Assembly (NCBI GenBank): GCA_017651185.1
Contig: JAGCDJ010000019.1
Span: 186,001 to 250,000 of the forward strand
Source: Bacteroidales bacterium
GTDB lineage: Bacteria > Bacteroidota > Bacteroidia > Bacteroidales > ML635J-15
Length of the DNA stretch: 64,000 nt
Reading direction: 5' to 3'
Shown: positions 42,462 to 50,486 of the stretch, in pieces
Position numbering within the stretch: position 1 is the stretch's first letter
Layout of the letters: each line of letters starts with the position of its first letter
Made by a program: the position numbers and the translations under genes
The notes under the pieces: generated by a model
Told to the model about the DNA's origin: nothing
The model's database searches: none
What the model saw: the letters and a program-made list of their open reading frames with translations, nothing else

Positions 42462-42807
42462 CTTATCGTTAAAAATCGGTTGCGAATATGGGATTTTTTT
42501 TTCAAAAACAGCGGAAAAAACTGAAAAAACTTTGATTTTTCTTTTGGGACGGGCGGATGTTCTGCTTTTACGCGCATGTGAACTCGCAATGCTTCTGTTC
42601 GTTCTTCTTTTCCAAAGGAGAGAAAAGTGTGTCATTTTGTCATTTGAATTTGTTTAAAATGGACAAAATGTCTATACAACTGACTGGTTGTCAGTGGAAA
42701 TATGTAGATTTTGGCATTGGTCTACGGTTTGCTATATCCATTCACGAACCTGCAAAAGTGGCAGGCTGGACAAGAAAAAAAGAATTTAAATTATAGGAGA
42801 TTTGATT
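42462..42807. other. 346-bp intergenic region between the ClC and hsp20 genes
   Basis: AT-rich, divergent promoter region. I see no TAnnTTTG box at a useful distance before hsp20. A stretch at 42718-42733 (TGG...TTTGCT) keeps the GG/GC spacing and TTGC half of a sigma-54 promoter but matches only about 8 of 12 conserved positions. CIRCE-type inverted repeats were not seen. No gene is evident. Confidence 0.35.
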
Positions 42808-43278
42808 ATGTTACCAGTAGTTAGACATTCGAGAAGAAACCAGAATTCGAGCGCATGGCTTCCATCTATGTTTGAAGATTTCTTCAGCGACGATTTTTTG
42901 AGCGTTCCTGTCAGCAGGCAGTTCGCTACACCTGCTGTGAACATTAAGGAGACAGAAAAGGATTATGACATCCAGATTGCGGCTCCAGGTATGACAAAGG
43001 ATGACTTCAAATTGAGCATCAACGAGAACAATGAACTCGTAATTGCCCTTGAGAAGAACGAAAACAAGGAGGAAAAGAACGACAAGAACGAAAAGAACGG
43101 CACTTGGCTGCGTAGGGAGTTCTCGTATGCTTCGTATTCGCAGAGTTTCGTAATTCCCGAAGATGTTGAAGTCGAAGGAATTTCGGCAAAGATGGAGCAT
43201 GGTGTCCTGAATATTGCCCTGCCTAAGAAGGTGGTTGTCGAAAAGGCACCTGCAACTAGACAGATTACAATTCAATAG
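42808..43278 (+). CDS. small heat-shock protein, Hsp20/alpha-crystallin family
   Basis: A 156-residue protein from ATG 42808 (MLPVVRHSRRNQ); the TTG two codons upstream is unlikely. The N-terminal arm contains WLPSMFEDFFSDDF. The alpha-crystallin domain covers ~45-145: VNIKETEKDYDIQIAAPGMTKDDFKLSI, RREFSYASYSQSFVIPEDV, and the signature AKMEHGVLNIALPKK. A Lys/Glu/Asn stretch near 90-102 is longer than usual. It holds unfolding proteins in the cytoplasm under stress. A terminator follows at 43302. Confidence 0.95.
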   Translation: MLPVVRHSRRNQNSSAWLPSMFEDFFSDDFLSVPVSRQFATPAVNIKETEKDYDIQIAAPGMTKDDFKLSINENNELVIALEKNENKEEKNDKNEKNGTWLRREFSYASYSQSFVIPEDVEVEGISAKMEHGVLNIALPKKVVVEKAPATRQITIQ

Positions 43279-43301
43279 TTGTGTTCAGTTTATAGTCTTA
43301 G

Positions 43302-43331
43302 CGGCGATTGCTTCGGCGGTCGCCGTTTTTT
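43302..43331 (+). terminator. intrinsic terminator of hsp20
   Basis: CGGCGA / TCGCCG stem followed by six T. Confidence 0.75.
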
Positions 43332-43448
43332 GTTGAGATACCGTTAAGTTTTATGGATTGAAACACGAAACTCGTTAACACTCCTTTAAACAATAATAAA
43401 GTTAAGTTAATCACATCGTTGCATGAAATATATTTCCCTGGTATTCGT

Positions 43449-43456
43449 TAATTTTG
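43449..43456 (+). promoter_or_regulatory. -7 promoter box of the HtrA protease gene
   Basis: TAATTTTG. The TTG at 43454 is inside this box and cannot be the start codon. Confidence 0.65.
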
Positions 43457-43480
43457 CTGTATAATGAATTTGGAAAGGGT

Positions 43481-44935
43481 ATGAATATGAAAACAAAGTC
43501 TTTGCTTTTGTGTCTTTTGTCGGGAATAATCGGCGGAGGAATAGTCCTTGCTGGAACACTTTTCTTTACATCAAATAAGGTAGTTGAAAATAATGATACT
43601 CAGTTGACCTATAATACAAACAAATCCGCTGATGTGGAGGTGACAAAAGTTAGTCTGGGCAATGCGCATGCGCTTGGAAGCACGGATTTCTGCGATGCTG
43701 CTGAAAAATGTATGCCTGCGGTTGTTCACATAAAGACTAGCTACAATCAGCCGACATATACGCTGTACGATTTTATTTTCGGCACGCAGTCGGCAATGCA
43801 GGTCTCGTCATCTGGGTCTGGAGTGATTGTTTCATCGGATGGTTATATTGTTACAAATAACCATGTGATTGAAAATGCGGAAATCATTGAGGTTGTGATG
43901 AACAACAAAAAGTCTTATACAGGTAAAATCATTGGTCGTGATGCTACTACCGATTTGGCATTGCTTAAGATTGAAGAATCAGACCTTCCGTATCTCACAT
44001 ACGGCAATAGCGATGACTTGCGCATAGGAGAGTGGGTGCTTGCAATAGGCAATCCATTCAACCTGACATCGACTGTAACTGCAGGAATTGTAAGCGCAAA
44101 GGCACGAAATATTGATGCAAATTCGGGAAATCAGGTCATTGAGTCATACATTCAGACCGATGCTGCTGTAAATCCTGGAAGTAGTGGAGGCGCTTTGGTA
44201 AACGCCAAGGGCGAACTTGTTGGTATAAATTCGGCAATTGCTTCACAGACGGGCTCGTATGTTGGGTATTCGTTTGCAATTCCAGTAAATATGGTTCGCA
44301 AGATTGTTGCCGACTTGGTTGAGTTTGGCAGTGTGCAGCGTGCCTACATGGGCATTGAGATGATTGATCTTGATGCGCAGGTGGCCAAGAAGTTGAATGT
44401 TGACGATGTTTCGGGCGTTTATGTGTCTAAACTAGTGAGCGGTGGTGCAGCAGAAAAGGCTGGCATTAGGTCGGGCGACATAATTCTTGGCATAAACGAT
44501 ACCAAGATAAATTCTGCAACTGAACTGCTTGAGGCGGTAAGTTTGTATCGTCCTGGGGCAAATGTGACGCTTGATGTGAAGACGGGCGGTTCTACCCACA
44601 AGGTTGACTTGACTTTGCAGAACCGTTATGGCAGCGTAGAACTATTGAAGTCATCGGAGAGGATGGATGCGCTTGGCGCACGGCTTGAACCAGTTAGCGA
44701 CCAGTTGAAGTCGCGTTTGCGCATAAGGAATGGCGTGCAGGTTACTGATTTGACTGCTGGAAAACTTGCTGCTAGTGGCATACAGAATGGCTTTATAATT
44801 GTTCGTGCCAACAACAAGAATATAAACTCCGTACAAGACCTTGAAAATGCAATCAAGTCATCTGGCAATGCGATTTTCCTTGAAGGCATTTATCCCAATG
44901 GCATGACTGGTTATTATGCGTTGAAATTGAATTAG
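43481..44935 (+). CDS. DegP/HtrA-type periplasmic serine protease
   Basis: A 484-residue protein from ATG 43481 (ATG 43487 also possible). An N-terminal hydrophobic segment exports it. The trypsin-like domain has the triad His in TNNHVIENA (~128), Asp in ATTDLALLKIEE (~158) and Ser in VNPGSSGGALVN (~234). A PDZ domain follows (~300-385: MGIEMIDLDAQVAKKL, GVYVSKLVSGGAAEKAGIRSGDIILGIND) and a shorter second PDZ-like region at the C-terminus. It degrades or holds misfolded envelope proteins. It sits just after hsp20, though on its own promoter. Confidence 0.95.
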   Translation: MNMKTKSLLLCLLSGIIGGGIVLAGTLFFTSNKVVENNDTQLTYNTNKSADVEVTKVSLGNAHALGSTDFCDAAEKCMPAVVHIKTSYNQPTYTLYDFIFGTQSAMQVSSSGSGVIVSSDGYIVTNNHVIENAEIIEVVMNNKKSYTGKIIGRDATTDLALLKIEESDLPYLTYGNSDDLRIGEWVLAIGNPFNLTSTVTAGIVSAKARNIDANSGNQVIESYIQTDAAVNPGSSGGALVNAKGELVGINSAIASQTGSYVGYSFAIPVNMVRKIVADLVEFGSVQRAYMGIEMIDLDAQVAKKLNVDDVSGVYVSKLVSGGAAEKAGIRSGDIILGINDTKINSATELLEAVSLYRPGANVTLDVKTGGSTHKVDLTLQNRYGSVELLKSSERMDALGARLEPVSDQLKSRLRIRNGVQVTDLTAGKLAASGIQNGFIIVRANNKNINSVQDLENAIKSSGNAIFLEGIYPNGMTGYYALKLN

Positions 44936-44950
44936 GAAACGGTACTAACA

Positions 44951-44981
44951 AAAAAGGCTGGATTTTTCCAGCCTTTTTTTT
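44951..44981. terminator. terminator between convergent genes
   Basis: AAAAAGGCTGGA / TCCAGCCTTTTT, with A and T runs on the two sides, so it can act in both directions. Confidence 0.85.
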
Positions 44982-44999
44982 GTTTCTTGCAATCGTTGC

Positions 45000-45404
45000 T
45001 TACTTAACCTTCGAACTAATCTTGTCGTAGCCCTTTGCTTCGGTTGCGAGCTTCATCGACTTGTTGTAGTTGTTTTCAGCATTGAGGATAGCGAAAAGTT
45101 CGTCCTGTGCTTCCTTCTTGTCCTGGTACTTGGTCTTGATTTCAGCATCAATGCTCTGGTATTCGCAGAAAGCATCGTTTATCTTGGTTGCTTCTTCGTC
45201 AGAAATTTCGTTATCGGCGATGGCTTCCTTGATAAGGTTTGCTATTGAATTCTTTGATTCTAAAATTGTTACGGCATCATGTACTGGGCAAATCTCTTTT
45301 GCACATTCTTCCTTTGTTTCGTTATTTTCCTTTGGTTCTTCCTTGCAGCTGTAAAGCATCATTGCAAGAACAGATACGATTGCTAATAAAACTAATTTCT
45401 TCAT
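45000..45404 (-). CDS. small lipoprotein of unknown function
   Basis: A 134-residue protein with a lipobox ending in MLYSC (Cys20), then an acidic, mostly helical mature part (ESKNSIANLIKEAIADNEISDEEATKINDAFCEY in pieces). I do not recognise the family. The helix pattern and the DNEISDEEATKI stretch resemble those of the gene upstream (DEVIDDDDVTLIKD), suggesting two distant paralogues. It lies 7 nt downstream of that gene, in the same operon. Confidence 0.62.
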   Translation of the reverse strand: MKKLVLLAIVSVLAMMLYSCKEEPKENNETKEECAKEICPVHDAVTILESKNSIANLIKEAIADNEISDEEATKINDAFCEYQSIDAEIKTKYQDKKEAQDELFAILNAENNYNKSMKLATEAKGYDKISSKVK

Positions 45405-45411
45405 ATTACAT

Positions 45412-45777
45412 TTATTTATTTGTTAGACTTAATTTTGCATATCCTTCGGTGTTGGCAAGCTTTAGTGTTACATCAGCCATTCTTACCCAAACACCATCAG
45501 ATGTGTACTGCTGTTCAAATTCGGCACGGTCGTTTGCACTGCCTGCATAACCTTCTGTTATCTCGGCAATTAAATCCATGTAGTTCTTCTCCGAATCCTT
45601 TATCAGAGTCACATCGTCATCATCTATCACCTCATCAGCGATGGCTTTTTCTACGTTGTCGCAATACTTGTTCACGGCATTTACAACCTTTTCGGCATTG
45701 TCGGCTGGCGTACTGGCGCACGACCACAACATAACCGTCAGGGCAACTGCAACGAACAATGGAATTTTCTTCGTCAT
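45412..45777 (-). CDS. small lipoprotein of unknown function
   Basis: A 121-residue protein from the ATG at 45777 (MTKKIPLFVAVALTVMLWSC, lipobox LWSCAS). The frame could extend to a TTG at 45795, but that codon lies at the expected transcription start. The mature part is helical and acidic (VNKYCDNVEKAIADEVIDDDDV). First gene of the pair with 45000-45404. Confidence 0.62.
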   Translation of the reverse strand: MTKKIPLFVAVALTVMLWSCASTPADNAEKVVNAVNKYCDNVEKAIADEVIDDDDVTLIKDSEKNYMDLIAEITEGYAGSANDRAEFEQQYTSDGVWVRMADVTLKLANTEGYAKLSLTNK

Positions 45778-45799
45778 ATTAAACTTATTGAACAAAATG

Positions 45800-45807
45800 C
45801 AAAGTTA
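45800..45807 (-). promoter_or_regulatory. -7 promoter box of the small lipoprotein pair
   Basis: Reads TAACTTTG on the minus strand, 22 bp before the start at 45777. Confidence 0.6.
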
Positions 45808-45865
45808 AATTTATTTTTGAACAATATGAAATATTTTTTTGAAAGTTTTTCGACCTGTTTTATGC

Positions 45866-46051
45866 TTATTTTCTTGTCTTTACGATTTTCTTGACATCTT
45901 TTCTTCCGTCACTATATACGGCTTGCAGGAAATATGTGCCGGGGTTAAGCCTCGATATATCTATATGCGATGATTTTAAAACATCTTGTGTTAGAATGAG
46001 TTTTCCGTTTGAATCGTACAGGTACAATGTCAAATTATCTGAAACAAGGTT
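45866..46051 (-). pseudogene. in-frame remainder of the T9SS sorting domain after a TAA stop
   Basis: Reading on past the TAA at 46052-46054 in the same frame gives 61 more codons: NLVSDNLTLYLYDSNGK, LILTQDVLKSS, HIDISRLNPGTYFLQAVYSD and the basic end GRKDVKKIVKTRK, then a stop at 45866. This is exactly the missing two thirds of a type A sorting domain, so one base change (for example AAA to TAA) separates it from the carboxypeptidase gene. Confidence 0.85.
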
Positions 46052-48970
46052 TTATATGGTCAGATAATTATCTGCTGGATTTGGATATATGGCAAAGAGA
46101 GATTCTATATTCTCTGTTGGCAACATTGTGGTAAAACCTGTCGTGTCCAAAACGAAAACCGTAACCGAACTGCGCGGACTGATGCAGATTAGCGTATCGT
46201 CAACAAACCGTTCTTCAATGTAGTAGGTTGTTGTGTCGAAAAGCACAGGAGTTGTAAAGTAGTTGCCCGATGCTATGGATTCGCTTGCAGTTTCAGAATC
46301 GTACCAAAGCACTTCGTTTTGCGAATTCACAACGAGAGTGGTCTGCATTCCCGAAAGTATGTACTGGTCGAATGCTACAGGAGTTGTTGCCTGCGGCTGT
46401 AGCGCTACATCATGGCGAACTTTTGTGCCTGGTTTTGTCGTAACAGTGAAAGTGGCTGTCTGATAGCAGGGTGCCGAAACCTCCACAGTGTATGTCCCTG
46501 CCATAATTGGCCTGTGGTATGCGCCCAACGGCAGGTGCGAGTAAACTTCGGAGTGGAAACGGTCGTGGTTTTGCACTTTTATCATTGCCTCAACAGGTTC
46601 GTGGGTTACTGCATCTGAGACAACGCCCCAAAATCCATAGTCGCATTCCATTGCATAACTCAGCAGTGCGTTCTTGCTGTTGTCCCAGTATGACTGAAGT
46701 TCATCGGGGTCGGTAACTACGTGCGTACGGCTTATTTCCATTGTCACTTCACGGCAATGCTGGTAATAGGTCATATAGTCCTGTCGGCTTCCGGTTACAA
46801 CGCTCCAGTCGCCACCATCAATTACAGCGTAGCCAGCACCATTGCCGTACATATAAGATGTGTCTTGAGCGTGGCATAGGGTCGCGTAATTCTGTCCCGT
46901 GTAGCGGAACCAGTCTGCATCGGCGTGGGCTCGTTGGCTAGTAGTCCACGAATCCCATGGGTAGTTAATCAGTTCTGCACCACAATGGAAATTTACCGAC
47001 ATTACAAAATGTATCGGCGTTACCCAGTCGATTATAGCCTGAGTTTCGGGCTGAATATTGGCTTCGGTGCCAAGTCCAGGCAGATGCGGATAGTTGCGGT
47101 TCAACTGCACATCGTTATAGTTGTGGTAGGTGGAATATCCTTCGCCCTGCCATATTAAATCGTTGGTCGCGTGGTAGGCCCCGTCGGGATTTTCGAGCGG
47201 ACAAATGTACAAGTCAACATTGTCCAATATCTTCATCACGGCAGAATCGGTTGTCGCATTGTTAAGGATGTAGTCGGCAAGATGCAGCATCATATAGAAG
47301 CAAACCACCTCAGTACCGTGCATTGACGATGAATAAAGGAAGGCTGGCTTTGTTGTCGTTTGTCCCAATGTGTTGCTTATGTGTATGGCAAAAATGGAGT
47401 GATGAAGGTCGGGGTGGGGCGTGTCTTCCAAAATTGTGTCAATCTCGCATAGTTCAGGGAAATTATTCTTGAAGTGCTGTAGCAATTGCGTATATACTTC
47501 GTAGGTAGGGTATTTGTTCCACTCGAACATTTCTTCCAATGTGGTTGCCATATGGGCGTTGCTGACTTCTCTTGTCGGATGGTCATTTTGCATTTCGCGA
47601 GTTGTTGTTAGACTGTCAATTATAGCGGAAATTTCCGACTTCGATAGAGTCTGAATTTCTGCGCAAACTTCGTTGGAATGGGCAGATTCGGTATTGCTAC
47701 CACAATTGTATGTGATTGTATAGCAGTGATTTCCTGATGTAACTCCAATGTCGGTATATGTAGAATCGGCAACATTTGTGGCAATAAGAACGCCATCGCG
47801 ATATACATTGCAGGTATGCCCGATTTGTCCACGTATTGAAATGTCATCTAGGCATAACATATACTGGTCATAGGAAACGCAATGCAATGCGACATATTTT
47901 GCCGATGATGGCACATAGAATGAATATTCGGTCCATAAATAGGTTGTTTCTATTGTGTCGCAATGAAGCGGTATGAAACTGCTTTCGTTTGCATCGGTAA
48001 TAGAATAGGATGCGACAAATTTTTCGTTGTAATTCCTAGAGAAATTGCGTGCATAAAACGAAAAAGTAAATGCTTCCGAGAAATTGAGTTCTGGGCTTAT
48101 AATCCAATCGTCGTTGCGAATGTTGGAATGGAAAGGACATCCGAAATAATTGTGCCCAGAGTTCGCCAGATAATAATTGCCTCCAGTACCAGAAATCTGT
48201 TGGTCATCTATCACAATGAAAGCCATTGTATCTCCTTCGTTAAGGAAATTCATCGATGAAAATGTGCCAGTTGGAAGATTATCACCATCAATATAGTTCC
48301 AGCCAACTGTTCCTTGCGAATTTATCGTCCCGTATTCGTGTTCTTCCACGTCATCGAAAATTACAATATCCTGCGGATTTTGCGAGCCGTTCCATGTAAG
48401 CACAACGTCGTTTCCAACCGTTTCTGCTTGTAATTGTGTCGGCGCATCGCACATGTCGGCTGGTGTATTCACTTGAATGCCATTGGGCAAGTTTATATCG
48501 TCAATCCACACGCAGTCGGATCCTTTGCCTGCTTCTGAATTTCTTGTGTAACAGAATTTTAGTACGTGGAATCCTGAAGATATTTCGCATTGGTATTCGC
48601 TCCAGTCTACATATCCCGATAGTGTTTCTTTCAGAACACCATCTAAATAAAAGTAAAAAGTACCGCTATTTTCTGACGAGAAAACCTTGCGGAAATAGGA
48701 TAGGGTGCCGCTTTCGTTAAGATATACGGACAATTGAAGCACGGATTCTGTATTTTTAGTGTAGTAATTTCCGCTTCGTGCGCAATATCTTCCGCTATGT
48801 GCGCCTTCGCTCGTTATTTCCCATTTGTATTGGTTTCCTGGACGTTCCCACTGCATTGTGGAAAAATCGCCAGTTTCCCAGTCTTCAAGTAGCATTTGGG
48901 AATCATTTTGCGCAAAAACGGATAGCAAAAAAGTTGCCTGAAAAAGCAAAAAGCAAAATACACTTCTCAT
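46052..48970 (-). CDS. secreted M14 zinc carboxypeptidase, sorting domain cut by a stop codon
   Basis: About 972 residues from the ATG at 48970 (MRSVFCFLLFQATFLLSVFAQ). In order: a jelly-roll domain (~30-170), a short fibronectin-like segment, a cleaved-adhesin-type domain (~220-400), then peptidase M14 from ~480. Zinc ligands are His and Glu in SSMHGTEVV and His in VNFHCGAELI; the catalytic Glu lies in TMEISRTH. A carboxypeptidase regulatory-like beta domain and an Ig-like stretch follow. The T9SS domain starts at SLFAIYPNPADNYLTI and stops at an in-frame TAA; its remainder is intact downstream. As read, the enzyme would not be exported by T9SS. Confidence 0.88.
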   Translation of the reverse strand: MRSVFCFLLFQATFLLSVFAQNDSQMLLEDWETGDFSTMQWERPGNQYKWEITSEGAHSGRYCARSGNYYTKNTESVLQLSVYLNESGTLSYFRKVFSSENSGTFYFYLDGVLKETLSGYVDWSEYQCEISSGFHVLKFCYTRNSEAGKGSDCVWIDDINLPNGIQVNTPADMCDAPTQLQAETVGNDVVLTWNGSQNPQDIVIFDDVEEHEYGTINSQGTVGWNYIDGDNLPTGTFSSMNFLNEGDTMAFIVIDDQQISGTGGNYYLANSGHNYFGCPFHSNIRNDDWIISPELNFSEAFTFSFYARNFSRNYNEKFVASYSITDANESSFIPLHCDTIETTYLWTEYSFYVPSSAKYVALHCVSYDQYMLCLDDISIRGQIGHTCNVYRDGVLIATNVADSTYTDIGVTSGNHCYTITYNCGSNTESAHSNEVCAEIQTLSKSEISAIIDSLTTTREMQNDHPTREVSNAHMATTLEEMFEWNKYPTYEVYTQLLQHFKNNFPELCEIDTILEDTPHPDLHHSIFAIHISNTLGQTTTKPAFLYSSSMHGTEVVCFYMMLHLADYILNNATTDSAVMKILDNVDLYICPLENPDGAYHATNDLIWQGEGYSTYHNYNDVQLNRNYPHLPGLGTEANIQPETQAIIDWVTPIHFVMSVNFHCGAELINYPWDSWTTSQRAHADADWFRYTGQNYATLCHAQDTSYMYGNGAGYAVIDGGDWSVVTGSRQDYMTYYQHCREVTMEISRTHVVTDPDELQSYWDNSKNALLSYAMECDYGFWGVVSDAVTHEPVEAMIKVQNHDRFHSEVYSHLPLGAYHRPIMAGTYTVEVSAPCYQTATFTVTTKPGTKVRHDVALQPQATTPVAFDQYILSGMQTTLVVNSQNEVLWYDSETASESIASGNYFTTPVLFDTTTYYIEERFVDDTLICISPRSSVTVFVLDTTGFTTMLPTENIESLFAIYPNPADNYLTI

Positions 48971-48984
48971 ACACAAAGTTTTTG

Positions 48985-48992
48985 CAAAGATA
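48985..48992 (-). promoter_or_regulatory. -7 promoter box of the carboxypeptidase gene
   Basis: Reads TATCTTTG on the minus strand, 15 bp before the start at 48970; this excludes the upstream-extended start near 49087. Confidence 0.65.
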
Positions 48993-49009
48993 AAAAAGAT
49001 TTCTAGGTG

Positions 49010-49078
49010 AGACGCAAAATTTTGCGTCTGTACAGTGGATATATAAAATATTGTAGTCACGCAATGCATTGCGTGACT
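49010..49078. repeat. two perfect palindromes (20 bp and 24 bp)
   Basis: AGACGCAAAATTTTGCGTCT at 49010-49029 and a 24-bp palindrome at 49055-49078 centred on GCAATGCATTGC. Both are of the dispersed REP type. The rest of 48993-49285 holds TTAATGCC tandem words, a degenerate CTGAACTTGTTTCAG repeat and an AATCGTAAATC repeat, and no gene. Confidence 0.85.
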
Positions 49079-49285
49079 TTGTCCCATTTGCCCATTTTAA
49101 CGACATTAACTGTTTTAATGCCTTAATGCCTTAATGCCGATTGGGCAATGGGGACAACAAATTGCTCGTCAGCAAAATCGACGTGGTCAATCGTCAATCC
49201 AATTGTCTTCAGATCCTGAAACAAGTTCAGGTTGACATCTGGACAGGAATAAGAACAATCGTCAATCGTAAATCGTAAATCCCTT

Positions 49286-50164
49286 TTACACTTCTCTTTT
49301 CAGTTCGTCGAAGTTCTTGCCAAAAACACCCTGAACCTTGGCGATAGAAATGAAAGCATCTGGATCTTCCTGATTGATAACCTGCATGATATCCTGCTTG
49401 TCGGTACGATGGGCAAGAACTAAAAGTACATCCTTGTCTTCCTTGGAGTACCAGCCGTAGGCTTTCAGCACAGTGACACCTCGATGCACCTCGTTGGTAA
49501 TTCGGTCGGCTATCTCTTTGGGCTTGTTGGTGAAAATGACAATCTGGAATGTCTTTCGGTAGCCGTCCATGACCATATCGGAAACATACGAGTACGAGAA
49601 CATATAAATGTAGCAGTAGATAAGTGTCTGGATATCATGTACAATGAAATACGAAGAACCGATTATCAATACGTTGATGTACATTGAGATTCGTCCGTAA
49701 GGTATGTTCTTGTATTTCAGTATCATAAGGATTATGATGTCGGTTCCGCCAGTGTTTCCGCCGTATGAAATTGTAAGTCCCACGCCGATTGCAGAAATAG
49801 CAGCACCAAGCACGGCGTTCGACAGCAAGTCGTTGGCAATCAATGGTTCTGTAATTATCGACTGGAAGAGTCCGAACAGGGCGGAACTTATTGCAGTACA
49901 GAAAATTGTATTGATGGCGAAACGCTTACCCAATGTTTTTGCACCTATAAGAATAAGTATTGCATTAAGCACGAAGTTGCTGATACCGACAGGGCAGGAG
50001 GTGCCGTAGTACAAGATTGTCGATAGACCGGCAATTCCACCGCCTGTGAGTTTGTTTGGCAGCATGAATGCCGAATATCCGAATGTATATATCACAAGTC
50101 CGATGAGCATTATGAAGTAGTTCTTCACCGGATTTTTCAGTTGCTTCAGTTTGTCTGTTTTCAT
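49286..50164 (-). CDS. YitT-family membrane protein with C-terminal DUF2179 domain
   Basis: A 292-residue protein from the ATG at 50164 (MKTDKLKQLKNPVKNYFIM); in-frame upstream codons lie beyond the promoter box at 50193. Five or six membrane segments occupy ~15-205 (PNKLTGGGIAGLSTILYY, YGGNTGGTDIIILMILKYKNI are typical of the family). The C-terminal cytosolic DUF2179 domain reads KEIADRITNEVHRGVTVLKAYGWYSKEDKDVLLVLAHR. The family is common in Firmicutes and Bacteroidota; transport substrate is unknown. Confidence 0.9.
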   Translation of the reverse strand: MKTDKLKQLKNPVKNYFIMLIGLVIYTFGYSAFMLPNKLTGGGIAGLSTILYYGTSCPVGISNFVLNAILILIGAKTLGKRFAINTIFCTAISSALFGLFQSIITEPLIANDLLSNAVLGAAISAIGVGLTISYGGNTGGTDIIILMILKYKNIPYGRISMYINVLIIGSSYFIVHDIQTLIYCYIYMFSYSYVSDMVMDGYRKTFQIVIFTNKPKEIADRITNEVHRGVTVLKAYGWYSKEDKDVLLVLAHRTDKQDIMQVINQEDPDAFISIAKVQGVFGKNFDELKREV

Positions 50165-50192
50165 GGTTGAAACTCTGTTATTTTTTGCAGTG

Positions 50193-50200
50193 CAAAAATA
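50193..50200 (-). promoter_or_regulatory. -7 promoter box of the YitT-family gene
   Basis: Reads TATTTTTG on the minus strand, 29 bp before the start codon. Confidence 0.6.
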
Positions 50201-50243
50201 CTCATTTTTCCTTTGTGTTCCATCAATCTTCAAATCTTTGAAT

Positions 50244-50333
50244 CTTCAAACAACTTCAAACCACCATAAACAACCTCAAACAACCTCAAACAATTTCAAA
50301 CAATTTCAAACAATCATAAACCATATCAAACAC
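50244..50333. repeat. nine tandem copies of a 10-bp repeat (YYTCAAACAA)
   Basis: Units such as CTTCAAACAA, CCTCAAACAA, TTTCAAACAA and CCATAAACAA follow without gaps. The block lies ~45 bp upstream of the YitT promoter and ~110 bp upstream of the BspA-like gene's promoter. Confidence 0.9.
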
Positions 50334-50444
50334 CAGAGGGCAAACAGTCTAAAAGCCAATTTCAATCTCTTCCTTGAATCATCAAATCATCAAATCTTTG
50401 AATTTTAAAATCATTTTTCCTTTTCATCTTTCGATTCGTTTACT

Positions 50445-50452
50445 TATCTTTG
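50445..50452 (+). promoter_or_regulatory. -7 promoter box of the BspA-like gene
   Basis: TATCTTTG, 34 bp before ATG 50487. Confidence 0.62.
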
Positions 50453-50486
50453 CCAAATATTATACTTTGTTTTAATTATTTGAACA

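Noticed and set aside
42718..42733. Sigma-54 promoter in front of hsp20
   Set aside because: Only the GG/GC spacing and the TTGC half fit; the -24 region is wrong at four of seven positions. Kept only as a remark in the intergenic entry.
48971..49087. N-terminal extension of the M14 carboxypeptidase
   Set aside because: The extension lies upstream of the -7 box and the signal peptide begins exactly at the ATG at 48970.
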